Shown: in pieces, positions 5,509-5,546 of the stretch
Layout: every line of letters begins with the position of its first letter
How positions within the stretch are numbered: position 1 is the stretch's first letter
Source of the DNA: Helicobacteraceae bacterium
GTDB taxonomy: Bacteria > Campylobacterota > Campylobacteria > Campylobacterales > Helicobacteraceae
Direction of reading: 5' to 3'
Assembly (NCBI GenBank): GCA_900770765.1
Contig: CAAGLK010000034.1
Coordinates: forward strand, 1 to 5,546
DNA: 5,546 bases
The notes under the pieces: generated by a model
What the model saw: only the letters and a program-made list of their open reading frames with translations
What the model was told of the DNA's origin: nothing
Databases searched by the model: none
Translations under genes and position numbers: made by a program

Positions 5509-5546
5509 AAGGATTCTTGTTGTAAAAGGCTAACTCTTTTTAAGAA

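Noticed and set aside
5509..5546. Possible start of a further gene after kdsB (AAGGA followed by TTG codons)
   Set aside because: Both TTG codons at 5517 and 5520 run straight into TAA at 5523, so no gene starts there on the + strand; too little sequence remains to judge the - strand.
1..5546. tRNA, rRNA, CRISPR array, insertion sequence or prophage features
   Set aside because: No cloverleaf, no regularly spaced repeats, no transposase or integrase coding sequence and no terminal inverted repeats were seen.

Overview
The window looks like a fragment of a Campylobacterota chromosome, most likely Helicobacter or a close relative. The DNA is AT-rich. Promoters have T-rich upstream DNA and TATAAT-like -10 boxes but no clear -35. 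There is a 70-residue Campylobacterota-type ribosomal protein S21, a CcoG protein for a cbb3-type oxidase, and a long poly-G tract of the kind these bacteria use for phase variation. The species call is inference from style and gene content; no rRNA or other decisive marker is present.

Left part (1-1801, + strand). The window opens with 13 consecutive G directly abutting a perfect TATAAT box. A tight three-gene cluster follows: a membrane protein with a cold-shock-like N-terminal domain and a DUF996-like membrane part (55-831, TTG start); a small DUF4878-like lipoprotein (849-1247); and a YiiX/YaeF-like permuted papain-fold (C92-type) hydrolase (1247-1801) whose start overlaps the preceding stop by one base. 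The cluster looks like an envelope-associated set of unknown pathway. Its expression may be switched by length changes in the G tract.

Middle (1802-2252). rpsU lies on the - strand (1890-2102), with a near-perfect Shine-Dalgarno and an extended -10 promoter. Downstream of it are hairpin-forming sequences, including an imperfect direct repeat of the gene's own 3' end. The 150-bp divergent region 2103-2252 carries the rpsU promoter and a probable ccoG promoter.

Right part (2253-5480, + strand). ccoG (cbb3 oxidase copper/iron-sulfur accessory protein), an AI-2E/PerM-family membrane protein and kdsB (CMP-Kdo synthetase for LPS/LOS) are closely spaced and read as one operon, followed by an AT-only terminator-like hairpin. 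The last 38 bases (5509-5546) hold nothing I can identify.

The most interesting point is the combination of a poly-G tract inside a promoter and an uncharacterised membrane protein/lipoprotein/amidase operon. The other genes are ordinary housekeeping genes for the group.
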